Positions 22,516-31,644 are shown, counted from the stretch's first letter. The stretch: DNA of 64,000 nucleotides from Arthrobacter sp. SX1312 (GCF_002929295.1 NZ_PJIM01000005.1:1-64000); one strand, 5' to 3'. Translations and numbers: made by a program. Notes: a model not told the origin generated them from the sequence alone.

Positions 22516-23481
22516 ATGCCCTCAGCCATCGTCGTCACCGCACCGGGCGGTCCGGACGTCCTCAGCCTCGCGACCGTCGACCGCCCCGCCCCGGGCCCGG
22601 GCCAACTGCTGGTGAGGGTCGCCGCCGCAGGGGTGAACTTCATCGAGACGTATCAGCGCAGCGGCGCCTACGCCGTCGACCACCCCTTCACCCCGGGGGC
22701 CGAGGCGGCCGGGACGGTGGAATCATCCGGCGAGGACGTCTCGGGCTTCTCCGCCGGCGACCGCGTCGCGTTCGCCGAGGGGACGGGCACCTATGCGGAG
22801 TACGCCCTCGTGGACGCGGACCGGGCGCTTCCGGTGCCGGAGGGCGTGGATCTGGAGACCGCGGCCGCCCTCCCCCTGCAGGGCATGACCGCCCACTACC
22901 TCATCAACTCCACCTTTCCCGTCCAGCCCGACCACACGGTGCTCGTCCATGCGGGCGCGGGCGGCGTGGGCCTGCTGCTGATCCAGCTCCTCAAGGCGAA
23001 GGGTGCCCGCGTGATCACCACGGTCTCGACGCCGGAGAAGGAGGACCTCGCGCGCACCGCCGGCGCCGATGAGGTGCTGCGCTACGAGGGATTCGCCGAC
23101 GCCGTGAAGACCCTGACGGACGGCGTCGGGGTGGACGTCGTGTACGACGGCGTGGGCCGGGCGACGTTCGACGACTCGCTGCGCTCACTGCGGATCCGCG
23201 GCACCCTCGTGCTCTTCGGGGCGGCCTCCGGCGCGGTGCCCCCGTTGGAGCTGCAACGCCTCAACAGCGGCGGCTCACTCTTCGTCACCCGGCCCACCCT
23301 CGCGCACCACCTGCTCTCCCCCGAGGAGCGCCGCTGGCGTTCGGAGGAACTCTTCGGCGCCGTCGCAGCAGGCCAGCTCGATGTGCGCATCGGTGCCCGG
23401 TACCCGCTCGCCGATGCGGCCCGCGCACACGAGGACCTCCAGGCCCGCCGAACCACGGGCAAGGTGCTGCTCATCCCCTGA
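22516..23481 (+). CDS. NADPH:quinone reductase (zeta-crystallin-like)
   Basis: A 321-residue medium-chain reductase without the zinc-binding residues of alcohol dehydrogenases. It has the N-terminal GroES-like fold (AAGVNFIETYQRSGAY) and the Rossmann motif HAGAGGVGLLLIQLLKAKGA in the second half. Such enzymes reduce quinones or other electrophiles with NADPH. AAAGGAAG before the ATG is a strong ribosome binding site. It is divergent from the VOC gene and convergent with the HNH gene. Monocistronic by appearance. Confidence 0.92.
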   Translation: MPSAIVVTAPGGPDVLSLATVDRPAPGPGQLLVRVAAAGVNFIETYQRSGAYAVDHPFTPGAEAAGTVESSGEDVSGFSAGDRVAFAEGTGTYAEYALVDADRALPVPEGVDLETAAALPLQGMTAHYLINSTFPVQPDHTVLVHAGAGGVGLLLIQLLKAKGARVITTVSTPEKEDLARTAGADEVLRYEGFADAVKTLTDGVGVDVVYDGVGRATFDDSLRSLRIRGTLVLFGAASGAVPPLELQRLNSGGSLFVTRPTLAHHLLSPEERRWRSEELFGAVAAGQLDVRIGARYPLADAARAHEDLQARRTTGKVLLIP

Positions 23482-23597
23482 GCCTGGGCTGCGCTTCAGC
23501 AGGCTGACGGCAACTGAAGAGATCATTGCGGACGCGCACCTCGCGGACCCTGCGCCCCCGTCGTGGGCAGGTTGGTGACGACGACCTCCACGACAGG

Positions 23598-25226
23598 TCA
23601 GGCGAAGAGCAGCTGGGCCCGCCTGGACTGTCGCGTGTAGGGGTATGCCGGGGTGTTGTGATCCTCAGGCGCGAAACTCGACGCTGCCGGCGGTGTCGGC
23701 GGGAGTGGGTGTCTCCCGGTCTCCTGTTTCCGTTCCCGTTGGTGCTCGCGTTTGTTCGGGCTGCTGCCGGGCAGGGGTGGTGCGGTGGAGTGGTAGGTGT
23801 GGCTGGTGGGCGTGCTGATCTCGATGACGTGCCGGCTCCCTGGGCTGGAGCGTGGCCTTGTGTGCCAGCCGGGGAGTTCCTTGGTGTGGTTGCACGCCTC
23901 ACACAGCCCGGCCCCGTTGGACAGGGTGGTGGGCCCGTCCTTGTACCAGGGGATGATGTGGTCGTAGTGGCGGATCGGCGCATCGCAGTACGGGGCCCGG
24001 CACAGATGGTCGCGGGCCTGGATGAACCGGCGCTGCCCGGCCGTGAAGAGCCTGGTCCGGGACTCGACGGCCACCAGCTCCCCGCTACCGGGGGCGGTAT
24101 AGAGGCGCCGCAGCCAGACCTGGAACCCCTGCCGGGCCTCAATTCCGTCCTCGGAAGAGCGCTCGGCAGCGTTCCCGCCGCCTCCGCTCCCACCGCATTG
24201 CGTCCCTGGCCGCTGGGAGGGCTGGCCGGAGGCCTGCTCGGAGGCCGGCCCGGTGGTGAGGAGGTTCCGGGCCCAGCCGGCGGGGACGATCCCGTAGCCC
24301 GGCAGCAGGGCCGGCTCAGCATCGCCCTGGAACAGGGTCCGGTCCGTCATGACCAGCTGCACCTCGACCCGGGAGAACCCACCCGGGGTGCCCGTGGTCC
24401 GCTCCACCAGCGCATCGGCCATCAGCTGACCCCGACTGCGTTCATCCCCCGCCGCCCGGCGGGTGTCGGCGTGCCGGGTCAGTTCCGCGTGCACCGCCAC
24501 GCCCTGCGCGACCGGCAGCAGGGCGGTCAGATACGTCATGGTGTCCGGGGCCGGCCGCAGACTCACCCGCCGGTCCGCCGCCGCGTGACTCGCCCGCTGG
24601 GTGACCGAGCGCGGGTCCCTCCGGTACGCCGCCGCCCGCGCCGCGGCGACGATCTGCCGGTCCCCGGCCCCGTCGAAGGCACCCGTGTCCGCGGCCAGGT
24701 CCTCGTCGACCGCGCACCGGTCCGCAGCGGAGAGGCAGGCCGTCTCCCGCACCAGCAGCGTCGCCCGCCACTCGTTCAACAACCCGGCCTCCACAGCGGC
24801 CATGGTGTGCGGCATCTCCGTCACCAGGGCCCGCGCGAACCCGAGCAGCCGTCCGCCCCGGGCGGGCGACTCACGCCGGGCCAGGGCGATCTGCGCGGCC
24901 ACTCCCTTGCCCTGCTCCGCCACCGGCACACCAGCTGCCGCCTGGGACCGGCGCTGGTCCAGGTCGAACGCGACCGCGATCCGGGCCTGCCGGGCGGCGA
25001 TCAGGCACTTCAACTCCTCCGAATCGCCCACCTCATCGATCAACTCCGGACCATCCGTCGGCACGGGAAGGGAAGCGAGCGCGTCGATCAGATCCCGCAC
25101 AGAGCCGATCCGCACAAACCCGGACGGGATGACGACCGGCTGAATCGGATCCGACGGGTTACCGTGCCGCCGCGAACCACCACCGATATCCGTGGTGTTG
25201 AGCGAAGCAATCCGGCTGCTGTCCAT
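23598..25226 (-). CDS. DUF222 / HNH endonuclease domain protein (13E12-like)
   Basis: A 542-residue protein. The first ~300 residues match DUF222, with the conserved R-AR-LG-type helices here reading LARRESPARGGRLLGFARAL. The C-terminus holds an HNH zinc-nuclease motif: CRAPYCDAPIRHYDHIIPWYKDGPTTLSNGAG, then LCEACNHTKE. A low-complexity Ser/Gly linker joins the two. This family is highly repeated in actinobacterial genomes, where its role is unknown; it may be a mobile or nicking nuclease relative. The ATG at 25226 has GGGGAG eight bases upstream, whereas a TTG two codons earlier has nothing comparable. Confidence 0.88.
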   Translation of the reverse strand: MDSSRIASLNTTDIGGGSRRHGNPSDPIQPVVIPSGFVRIGSVRDLIDALASLPVPTDGPELIDEVGDSEELKCLIAARQARIAVAFDLDQRRSQAAAGVPVAEQGKGVAAQIALARRESPARGGRLLGFARALVTEMPHTMAAVEAGLLNEWRATLLVRETACLSAADRCAVDEDLAADTGAFDGAGDRQIVAAARAAAYRRDPRSVTQRASHAAADRRVSLRPAPDTMTYLTALLPVAQGVAVHAELTRHADTRRAAGDERSRGQLMADALVERTTGTPGGFSRVEVQLVMTDRTLFQGDAEPALLPGYGIVPAGWARNLLTTGPASEQASGQPSQRPGTQCGGSGGGGNAAERSSEDGIEARQGFQVWLRRLYTAPGSGELVAVESRTRLFTAGQRRFIQARDHLCRAPYCDAPIRHYDHIIPWYKDGPTTLSNGAGLCEACNHTKELPGWHTRPRSSPGSRHVIEISTPTSHTYHSTAPPLPGSSPNKREHQRERKQETGRHPLPPTPPAASSFAPEDHNTPAYPYTRQSRRAQLLFA

Positions 25227-25488
25227 ACTCAATTCTCCCCGCTGGCACCGACATTATGCGGTCGCTACGAACGCCGCCGGAGGGGAGGAATCGGCAATGA
25301 TCAGGGGTGTTTCCGGTCGGGATTGCTAATGCCAGAGAGGCAGACCACGCTTCAGGGATGGAGCTATGCCAAAGGGCGCAGCACGCCGCGATCCCTGAGC
25401 GGGCAGCACGAAGATCTCCTCGCGCTCTTCGCTGCGGCCGGTCCGGAGCCTCGCATCCTTCGGCTGCGATGGACCCCTCATCCACACG
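25227..25488. other. Intergenic stretch without a recognisable gene
   Basis: Between the HNH gene start and the pheT terminator. The frames open here give no family-like protein and no good ribosome binding site. It holds the HNH gene leader, including an AT-richer segment around 25240-25330, and otherwise nothing I can name. Confidence 0.6.
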
Positions 25489-25521
25489 GAAGGCCCGCCC
25501 CCACACCGGGAACGGGCCTTC
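25489..25521 (-). terminator. pheST terminator
   Basis: AAGGCCCG (25490-25497) pairs with CGGGCCTT (25513-25520), with extra pairing inside. It lies 16 bases past the pheT stop. A strong GC hairpin that would also stop rightward transcription. Confidence 0.75.
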
Positions 25522-25536
25522 ATGGTGCTGGCGGAC

Positions 25537-28080
25537 TCAGCGCTGCACGGCGCCATGCCGCTCGGCCGCGAGGGCCACGGCGGCGTCACGCGCCGCGCTG
25601 GCCTCGTCCGCCGTCAGGGTACGATCCGGCGCGCGGAACCGCAGGGCGAAAGCCAGGGACTTCTGCCCCTCGGGGATGCCCTGTCCCGTGTAGACGTCGA
25701 ACAGGCTGACGTCCTCGAGGAGCACACCCGCACCCTCCCGCAGGGTCTCGAGCACATCGCCCGCGACCACCGAGGCTTCGACGACGAGCGCGACGTCCTG
25801 CGTGGCCGGCGGATAGGTGGACAGCGACCGCGCGACGATCACGTCGGCAGCGGCCTCGAAGAGGAGGTCCGCGGTGATCTCCAGGGCGACCGTGCGCGCG
25901 GGGAGGTCCTGCGCGGCGATCAGCTTCGGATGCAGCTCGCCCGCGTAGCCCAGCACCTCGCCGCTGCGCAGCGAGAATTCCGCCGTGCGGCCGGGGTGGA
26001 ACGCCTGGTGGCTGCCCTGCCGGACCACGACGTCGACACCGGTGACCTGCGCCATGAGCTGCACGGCGTCGACGGCGTCCGCCCAGTCCCAGGCGCGCGG
26101 GGCGACGCCGGCCGACGGCGCCGTCTCATGGCCCGTGAACAGCGCGGCCACCACCAGCGGCTGGTCCGGGATCCCGGCGTGCAATCCGTCGAGGACGTCG
26201 TCGTCGGGCCTGATGCCCAGGGGCGGGATGGACTCGGAGCCCAGGACGCCGTCGGGCAGGAAGACCGACCCCGCCTCGAACAGGGCCAGGTCGCGGAAGC
26301 CGCGCGAATGGTTCCGCTTCGCCAGCTCCACGAGGCCGGGGAGGATCGAGCGGCGGAGGAAGCCGAGTTCGGCACTGAGCGGGTTCGCGAGCTTCACCGA
26401 GGCAGGCGCAGCGCCCTCGTCCGGGGTGCCGAACACGGCGTTCGACGCCTCGCTGACGAACGGGTAGGACAGCACCTCCGTGAGCCCTGCTGCCGCGAGG
26501 GCGTTCAGGAGCCGTCGGCGCTGCTGCTGCACGCGCGTCAGGCCGCGCCCGGGCGGGGCGACGGGCAGCGAGGAGGGGATCGTGTCGTAGCCGACGAGCC
26601 GGATGATCTCCTCGGTCAGGTCCTCGCGGGTCTCGAGGTCGCTGCGCCAGCTCGGGGCGGTGACGCGGTAGCCGCCCTCGGTCTCCTGGACCGTCGCCCC
26701 GAGGTCCGTGAGCGTGCCCCGGATCTGCTCGTCGCTGAACTCGCGTCCGATCAGGCGGGCCGGGAAGTCGGCGGGCAGATCGATGACCCGCGGTTCCGGT
26801 GCCTCGCCGACGTCGGTGGCGGCGTCGTCGACGGTCCCGCCGGCGAGCTCGAGGATGAGTTCGACGGCGCGCTGCGCGGCGATATTGGCCACGTTCCAGT
26901 CCACGCCGCGCTCGAAGCGCTTGGACGCCTCCGACGGCAACCGGTGGCGACGACGGGACCGGCCGATGCTGACGGCGTCGAAGTGGGCGGACTCGATGAG
27001 CACGTTGTCGGTGCTCGCCGAGACCTCGGTGGAGGCGCCACCCATGACGCCGGCGATACCGATGGGACCGGACGCGTCGGTGATGAGGAGGTCCTCGGCG
27101 TCGAGCGTGCGGTCCTTGTCGTCGAGGGTCCGCAGCGTCTCGCCCGCGGCGGCGCGTCGGACCACGATGTCGCCGGAGAGCTTGTCGAGGTCGTAGAAGT
27201 GCAGGGGCTGGCCGAGCTCGAGCATCACGTAGTTGGAGATGTCGACGACGAGCGAGATGGAGCGGATGCCGGCGAGGCGCAGTCGCGCGGACATCCACGG
27301 CGGCGTGGGGCGTGTGGGGTCGACGCCGCGGACCGTCCGCGCCACGAACCGGTCGCAGCCGGGTGTGCCGTAGACGGGAGCGGCGTCCTCGAGCCGCACC
27401 GGGTATCCCCCGGGCGCGGCCGGCGGGACGACGACGGCGGCAGCCGGGTCGGTGAAGGCCGTCCCGGTGGCGTGCGCGTACTCCCGGGCGGCGCCGCGGA
27501 TGGAGAAGCAGTACCCGCGGTCGGGCGTCACGTTGATCTCCGCGGCCTGGTCGTACAGGCCGAGCAGTTCCATGGCGTCGGCGCCCACCTCGGGGTCGAG
27601 CCCGAGGGTGGAGAGCACGAGGATGCCGTCGTGGTCGTCGCCGATACCGAGTTCACGCACGGACGCGATCATGCCGGCGGACACGTGCCCGTAGGTCTTG
27701 CGGGGGCTGATGCGGAAGTCACCCGGCAGCACCGAGCCGGGCAGGGTGACGACCACCTTGTCGCCCTCGACGAAGTTGTGGGCGCCGCACACGATGCCCT
27801 GCACGCCCGACGGGTCGATGCCGTCCCCTATGAGCGTCTGCTGGGCACCCTCGGGCACCACGCGTACCTCGCACCAGTTAATGGTCTTGCCGTTGGACTG
27901 CGGTTCCTTGACGATGCTGAGCACCTGGCCCACCACGATCGGGCCGGTCAGCTCGTCGGTGGGACGGTGGACGTCCTCTTCTTCGAGGCCTACCTTGACC
28001 AGCTCGGCCATCACGTCTTCCGCGGTCGCATCCGCAGGCACGGCTGCGTATTCGCGCAGCCAGGACAGTGGGATTCTCAC
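25537..28080 (-). CDS. pheT: Phenylalanine--tRNA ligase beta subunit
   Basis: Large subunit of the heterotetrameric class II PheRS. The 847 residues show the standard order: an EMAP/OB-fold tRNA-binding domain near residues 40-155 (VGQVLSIVKEPQSNGKTINWCEV), B3/B4 editing domain, B5 domain, a catalytic-like core and a C-terminal FDX-ACB anticodon-binding domain (STYPPATQDVALVVEASV...). It starts at 28080, directly against the pheS stop, so the two subunits are coupled. Confidence 0.97.
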   Translation of the reverse strand: MRIPLSWLREYAAVPADATAEDVMAELVKVGLEEEDVHRPTDELTGPIVVGQVLSIVKEPQSNGKTINWCEVRVVPEGAQQTLIGDGIDPSGVQGIVCGAHNFVEGDKVVVTLPGSVLPGDFRISPRKTYGHVSAGMIASVRELGIGDDHDGILVLSTLGLDPEVGADAMELLGLYDQAAEINVTPDRGYCFSIRGAAREYAHATGTAFTDPAAAVVVPPAAPGGYPVRLEDAAPVYGTPGCDRFVARTVRGVDPTRPTPPWMSARLRLAGIRSISLVVDISNYVMLELGQPLHFYDLDKLSGDIVVRRAAAGETLRTLDDKDRTLDAEDLLITDASGPIGIAGVMGGASTEVSASTDNVLIESAHFDAVSIGRSRRRHRLPSEASKRFERGVDWNVANIAAQRAVELILELAGGTVDDAATDVGEAPEPRVIDLPADFPARLIGREFSDEQIRGTLTDLGATVQETEGGYRVTAPSWRSDLETREDLTEEIIRLVGYDTIPSSLPVAPPGRGLTRVQQQRRRLLNALAAAGLTEVLSYPFVSEASNAVFGTPDEGAAPASVKLANPLSAELGFLRRSILPGLVELAKRNHSRGFRDLALFEAGSVFLPDGVLGSESIPPLGIRPDDDVLDGLHAGIPDQPLVVAALFTGHETAPSAGVAPRAWDWADAVDAVQLMAQVTGVDVVVRQGSHQAFHPGRTAEFSLRSGEVLGYAGELHPKLIAAQDLPARTVALEITADLLFEAAADVIVARSLSTYPPATQDVALVVEASVVAGDVLETLREGAGVLLEDVSLFDVYTGQGIPEGQKSLAFALRFRAPDRTLTADEASAARDAAVALAAERHGAVQR

Positions 28081-29163
28081 CTAGATCTCCATCCCGAAGT
28101 GTTCGCTGAAACGTACGTCGCCCTCGATCATGTCCCGCATGTCGATGACCTCGTTGCGGAACATGAGTGCCCGCTCGATCCCCATGCCGAAGGCGAACCC
28201 GGAGTAGACCTCCGGGTCGATGCCGGTGGCGCGCAGCACGTTGGGGTTGACCATGCCGCAGCCGCCCCACTCGATCCAGCGGGGGCCGCCCTTGGCGCCC
28301 GGGTGCCAGATGTCGAGCTCGGCGCTCGGCTCCGTGAAGGGGAAGAAGTTGGGGCGCAAGCGCACCTTGGCGTCGTCGCCGAAGAGCTGCTGCGTGAAGT
28401 GCTCGAGCGTGCCCACGAGATCCGCCATGGTGAGTCCCTTGTCGATGGCGAGGCCCTCGAACTGGTGGAAGACCGGCGTGTGGGTGGCGTCGAGCTCGTC
28501 CGTGCGGAACACCTTGCCCGGGCACAGGACGTAGATCGGCAGGTCGCGCTCGAGCATGGAGCGGGCCTGGACCGGCGAGGTATGGGTGCGCAGCACGAGG
28601 TGGGCCTCGGGCGGCTCGACGAAGAACGTGTCCTGCATCTCGCGCGCCGGGTGGTCGGGCTTGAAGTTCAGGGCGTCGAAGTTGAACCACTCGGACTCGA
28701 GCTCGGGTCCTTCCGCGATCTCCCAGCCCATGCCCACGAAGACGTCGCTGACCCGCTCCTGCAGCGTGGATAGCGGGTGCCGGGCGCCGGTCCGACGACG
28801 GCGCGGGGCTGCGGTGACGTCCACGGCCTCCTCGACGAGGATCCGTGCGTCACGCTCGGCCTCGAGCTCGACCGTGCGGGCGGCGAGCGCCTGGTTGATC
28901 TGCCCGCGGGCGGGCCCGATGTTCTTGCCCGCCGCCGACTTCTGCTCCTTCGGCAGGGCGCCGATGCCCCGGTTGGCGAGGCTCAGCGCGGACTTCTCAC
29001 CGGTGTGTGCGATCCGGACCGCTTTCAGCCCGTCGAGGTCGGCAGCAGCAGCGATGTCGGCGAGCGCGGCGTCGACGGCGGAGGCGACCGACGCGGCGTC
29101 CAGCGGATCGGGGACCTGGGCATCGCGGCCGGCAGGCCCGGCGTGCTCTGGGGTTTCGGCCAT
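28081..29163 (-). CDS. pheS: Phenylalanine--tRNA ligase alpha subunit
   Basis: Catalytic subunit of PheRS. The 360-residue form begins at ATG 29163; the frame stays open to 29205, but homology starts with the shorter form. It has an N-terminal coiled-coil arm, then class II motifs: HPLSTLQERV, FNFDALNFKPDHPAREMQDTF (motif 2 region), and motif 3 as FAFGMGIERALMFR near the end. Upstream there is no T-box or phenylalanine-rich leader peptide. A probable promoter lies at 29272-29302. Confidence 0.96.
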   Translation of the reverse strand: MAETPEHAGPAGRDAQVPDPLDAASVASAVDAALADIAAAADLDGLKAVRIAHTGEKSALSLANRGIGALPKEQKSAAGKNIGPARGQINQALAARTVELEAERDARILVEEAVDVTAAPRRRRTGARHPLSTLQERVSDVFVGMGWEIAEGPELESEWFNFDALNFKPDHPAREMQDTFFVEPPEAHLVLRTHTSPVQARSMLERDLPIYVLCPGKVFRTDELDATHTPVFHQFEGLAIDKGLTMADLVGTLEHFTQQLFGDDAKVRLRPNFFPFTEPSAELDIWHPGAKGGPRWIEWGGCGMVNPNVLRATGIDPEVYSGFAFGMGIERALMFRNEVIDMRDMIEGDVRFSEHFGMEI

Positions 29164-29271
29164 GGGGTTGCGTACCTTGCACTCTCGGAACGTGCGGCGG
29201 GCCATTCGCCGGAGCGGGCCACGCCGTGGACAGGAAAACGCCGGGACGCAGCGGGGCGTACCGGCGTCCCA

Positions 29272-29302
29272 AGTCTAGGCGACGGGTTCGGCCGTGGGAC
29301 AA
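29272..29302 (-). promoter_or_regulatory. Candidate pheST promoter
   Basis: Minus-strand TTGTCC (29297-29302) and TAGACT (29272-29277) are 19 bases apart, about 110 bases before the pheS start. The spacer is longer than ideal. Consensus-based only. Confidence 0.4.
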
Positions 29303-29350
29303 CCGCCCGCTACTGACCGGGGTTGTGCAGCGCCGCCGTACGATGGCGGC

Positions 29351-29821
29351 ATGAACCGGAGGCTCGTGCCATTCCTCAACTGGATCAACCTGTCGACGCC
29401 GTGCGGCCTCGCCGTCGCCGCCCTGTCCGGCTGCCGCGTCTCACCCGGACCGTACGGCATCCTGCTCGCGGAGGGCTACCGCCGTCGGCTGCCCAAGGCC
29501 CGTGCCTTCACGGTGGGCAGCGTGGTCCTGCTGCGGGGCAGCGCTCCCCGCAGCGCCCCGCCCGCGTTCCTCCGGCTCCTCGAGCACGAGGCGCACCATG
29601 CCCGCCAGTACGCAGCGTGCCTCGGCCTGCCCTTCCTCCCGGCGTACCTGGTGGCGGCGGGCTACTCGCTCCTGCGCACCGGGGACCCGGCGTCGCGCAA
29701 CCTCTTCGAGCGCGGAGCAGGGCTCGCCACCGGCGGCTACCGTGAGCGGCCGGTGCGTCCGCTCACGACGGCGATCGGGGCTGCGGTCACGTCGATCGGT
29801 TCCCGCTTCCGCCGAGGGTGA
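29351..29821 (+). CDS. Small protein with HExxH metal-binding motif, function unknown
   Basis: A 156-residue protein I do not recognise as a named family. The N-terminus is hydrophobic (LVPFLNWINLSTPCGLAVAAL), perhaps a membrane anchor or signal-like segment. The middle has HEAHHARQY at residues ~78-86, an HExxH zinc-metallopeptidase motif with an additional His. A second hydrophobic stretch (LPFLPAYLVAAGYSLL) follows, then an FERGAGLATGGY segment. This layout recalls DUF4157-like or other minimal metallopeptidase folds, but no third ligand can be assigned safely. Start was set at ATG 29351. It converges on pcp with only 6 bases between the stops. Confidence 0.7.
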   Translation: MNRRLVPFLNWINLSTPCGLAVAALSGCRVSPGPYGILLAEGYRRRLPKARAFTVGSVVLLRGSAPRSAPPAFLRLLEHEAHHARQYAACLGLPFLPAYLVAAGYSLLRTGDPASRNLFERGAGLATGGYRERPVRPLTTAIGAAVTSIGSRFRRG

Positions 29822-29827
29822 CGCCCG

Positions 29828-30466
29828 TCAGTGCTCCGCCCCTGCGGTGATGCGCAGGTCGAGGGCGGTCTCCGCCGTCGTCGTCGCGATCGCGGCCAGG
29901 GCCGTGGCCATCGCCTCGACGGCGATGCCCGGCTGCCCGTGGGCGGCACCCTGCTCCGAGGAGAAGGGCACGTGGACGAACCCGCCCCGGGTCCCCTGCC
30001 GACCCTCCAGCAGGTCCATGAGCCCGTAGAAGAGGTGGTTGCAGACATAGGTGCCGGCGGTCTGTGACACCTCGACCGGGATTCCCAGCCCGGCTACGGT
30101 CTCCCGGCACGCCTTGATGGGCAGGGTACTGAAGTACGCTGCGGGGCCGGCGGCCACCACGGGTTCGTCGATGGGCCTGCGGCCGGCGTTGTCGGGGATG
30201 CGGGCGTCGTCGACGTTGATGGCCACGCGTTCCAGCGAGATCCGCTCGCGCCCGCCGGCCTGCCCGATGCACAGGACGATCTCCGGTTCGACCTGACCGA
30301 GGGCGGCCTCCAGCACCTCGATGCTCCGGCCGAAGACGCACGGCACCTCCACGGCGACCGCCTCCCGTCCCTGTGCGCGCAGCAGTTCCGCCGCACGCTG
30401 TGCGGCCTGCCAGGACGGATTGGTCGATTCTCCCCCGAAGGGTTCGAAGCCGGTCAGCAGGATCAT
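29828..30466 (-). CDS. pcp: Pyroglutamyl-peptidase I
   Basis: Cytoplasmic cysteine peptidase (family C15) that removes N-terminal pyroglutamate. The 212-residue length fits. Family motifs are MILLTGFEPFGGESTNPSW at the start, GQAGGRERISLERVAIN with the catalytic Glu region, TAGTYVCNHLFYGLM with the catalytic Cys, and a late GFVHVPFSSEQ segment with the histidine. It is divergent from the radical SAM gene across 67 bases that hold a LexA-like palindrome. Confidence 0.95.
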   Translation of the reverse strand: MILLTGFEPFGGESTNPSWQAAQRAAELLRAQGREAVAVEVPCVFGRSIEVLEAALGQVEPEIVLCIGQAGGRERISLERVAINVDDARIPDNAGRRPIDEPVVAAGPAAYFSTLPIKACRETVAGLGIPVEVSQTAGTYVCNHLFYGLMDLLEGRQGTRGGFVHVPFSSEQGAAHGQPGIAVEAMATALAAIATTTAETALDLRITAGAEH

Positions 30467-30507
30467 GCCCCCAGCCTAGTGGCCCGGCCGGGCGACGGTG
30501 ACGAGAT

Positions 30508-30527
30508 ATTAGTACGCGTGTTCTAAT
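30508..30527. promoter_or_regulatory. LexA-like palindrome upstream of radical SAM gene
   Basis: ATTAGTACGCGTGTTCTAAT is nearly palindromic (8 of 10 pairs) and includes the half-site GTTCTA seen in the box beside lexA at 44433-44448. The other half, TAGTAC, differs by one base from TAGAAC. It lies 6 bases before the start codon, where a bound repressor would block transcription or initiation. Confidence 0.5.
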
Positions 30528-30533
30528 GGGTTC

Positions 30534-31592
30534 ATGCGATGGGAAGGGCAGAGGATCACGGGCGACGACGACGCGCCGGCTGCTCCGGCCCTGTTGCCGC
30601 TTGCCGGGCTCGTCAGGACGGTGCGGACGCCGGACTTCGCCGGCATCACCTTCCACGAGGTCGCGGCGAAGTCGGTCCTCAACAGGGTCCCGCCCACGTC
30701 GTCGATGCCCTTCTCCTGGACCATCAACCCGTTCCGCGGCTGCTCCCATGCCTGCGTGTACTGCTTCGCCCGGAAGACCCACAGCTATCTGAACCTCGAC
30801 ACGGGGCTCGACTTCGACGCGCAGCTCGTCGTCAAGATCAATGCCGCCGAGGTGCTGGCCCGTGAACTGGGCCGACCCTCCTGGACCCGCGAGCACGTTG
30901 CGCTGGGCACCAACACGGATCCGTATCAGCGGGCCGAGGGGCGCTACCGGCTCATGCCGGGCATCATCTCCGCCCTCGCGGACTCGGGGACCCCCTTCTC
31001 CATCCTGACCAAGGGCACCCTCCTCGCCCGCGACATCCCGCTCCTGAGGGCGGCCTCGCGATCGGTCGGCGTGGGCATGGGGATCTCCCTCGCGCTGGTG
31101 GATCCGGTCCTCGCCGAGGCGATCGAACCCGGCACCCCCGCCCCGAAGGCACGGCTCGCACTCATCTCCCGGCTCCGCGAGGCCGGGCTGCCGTGCGGGG
31201 TCATGGCCATGCCGATCCTGCCCTGGCTCACCGACGGCGACGCATCGCTCGACCAGCTGTTCGGCGCCCTGGCCGACGCCGGGGCCACGGGCGTGACAGC
31301 CGGCCCCCTGCACCTGCGACCCGGTTCCCGCGAGTGGTTCATGCAGTGGCTCGCCGCGCACCACCCGCAACTCGTCCCGCGGTACGAGGAGCTCTACCGG
31401 GGCGGGAGCTACGCGTCGAAGGAATACCGGGACTGGCTCTCCGGGAGGATCCACATCTTCCGTCGCAAACACGGCCTCGTGGCGGGCGCCGGCTTCTTCC
31501 GCAACCTGTCGGCCGACCGGCAGCCCGGGGCCACCGCGACCGTGCCACCCCCCGCCCCGACCCCGGATCCCGTCCAGGCCTCTCTGTTCTGA
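30534..31592 (+). CDS. Radical SAM protein, Rv2578c / SPL-like family
   Basis: A 352-residue radical SAM enzyme. The Fe-S motif is CSHACVYCFAR at ~residue 70, following SMPFSWTINPFRGC, which is typical of the family related to spore photoproduct lyase and found widely in actinobacteria. Downstream are LGTNTDPYQRAEGRYRLMPG and SILTKGTLLARDIPLL barrel segments. The reaction is unknown. The 20-base LexA-like palindrome just before the start suggests DNA-damage control, and a repair role would fit the family resemblance, though this is inferred. The tail after ~residue 330 is Pro/Ala-rich. Confidence 0.88.
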   Translation: MRWEGQRITGDDDAPAAPALLPLAGLVRTVRTPDFAGITFHEVAAKSVLNRVPPTSSMPFSWTINPFRGCSHACVYCFARKTHSYLNLDTGLDFDAQLVVKINAAEVLARELGRPSWTREHVALGTNTDPYQRAEGRYRLMPGIISALADSGTPFSILTKGTLLARDIPLLRAASRSVGVGMGISLALVDPVLAEAIEPGTPAPKARLALISRLREAGLPCGVMAMPILPWLTDGDASLDQLFGALADAGATGVTAGPLHLRPGSREWFMQWLAAHHPQLVPRYEELYRGGSYASKEYRDWLSGRIHIFRRKHGLVAGAGFFRNLSADRQPGATATVPPPAPTPDPVQASLF

Positions 31593-31644
31593 GGGCCTGC
31601 CCCCAGGGCACCCTCGTGGGCGGAGTCGTCCGAGAGCCCACCCG

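Noticed and set aside
23598..25226. Restriction or phage-defence system based on the HNH gene
   Set aside because: No methylase, specificity or toxin partner is adjacent; DUF222/HNH genes are dispersed singletons.
25300..25506. Small protein gene in the gap before pheT
   Set aside because: Frames in both directions lack a ribosome binding site and any recognisable pattern.
25522..28773. Plus-strand open frame of 1083 codons opposite pheST
   Set aside because: Antisense to well-supported pheT and pheS; no domain-like pattern, and it is rich in Gly/Val/Arg/His as expected from reverse reading.
29164..29350. T-box or leader-peptide attenuator before pheS
   Set aside because: No specifier loop, T-box sequence or run of phenylalanine codons is visible.
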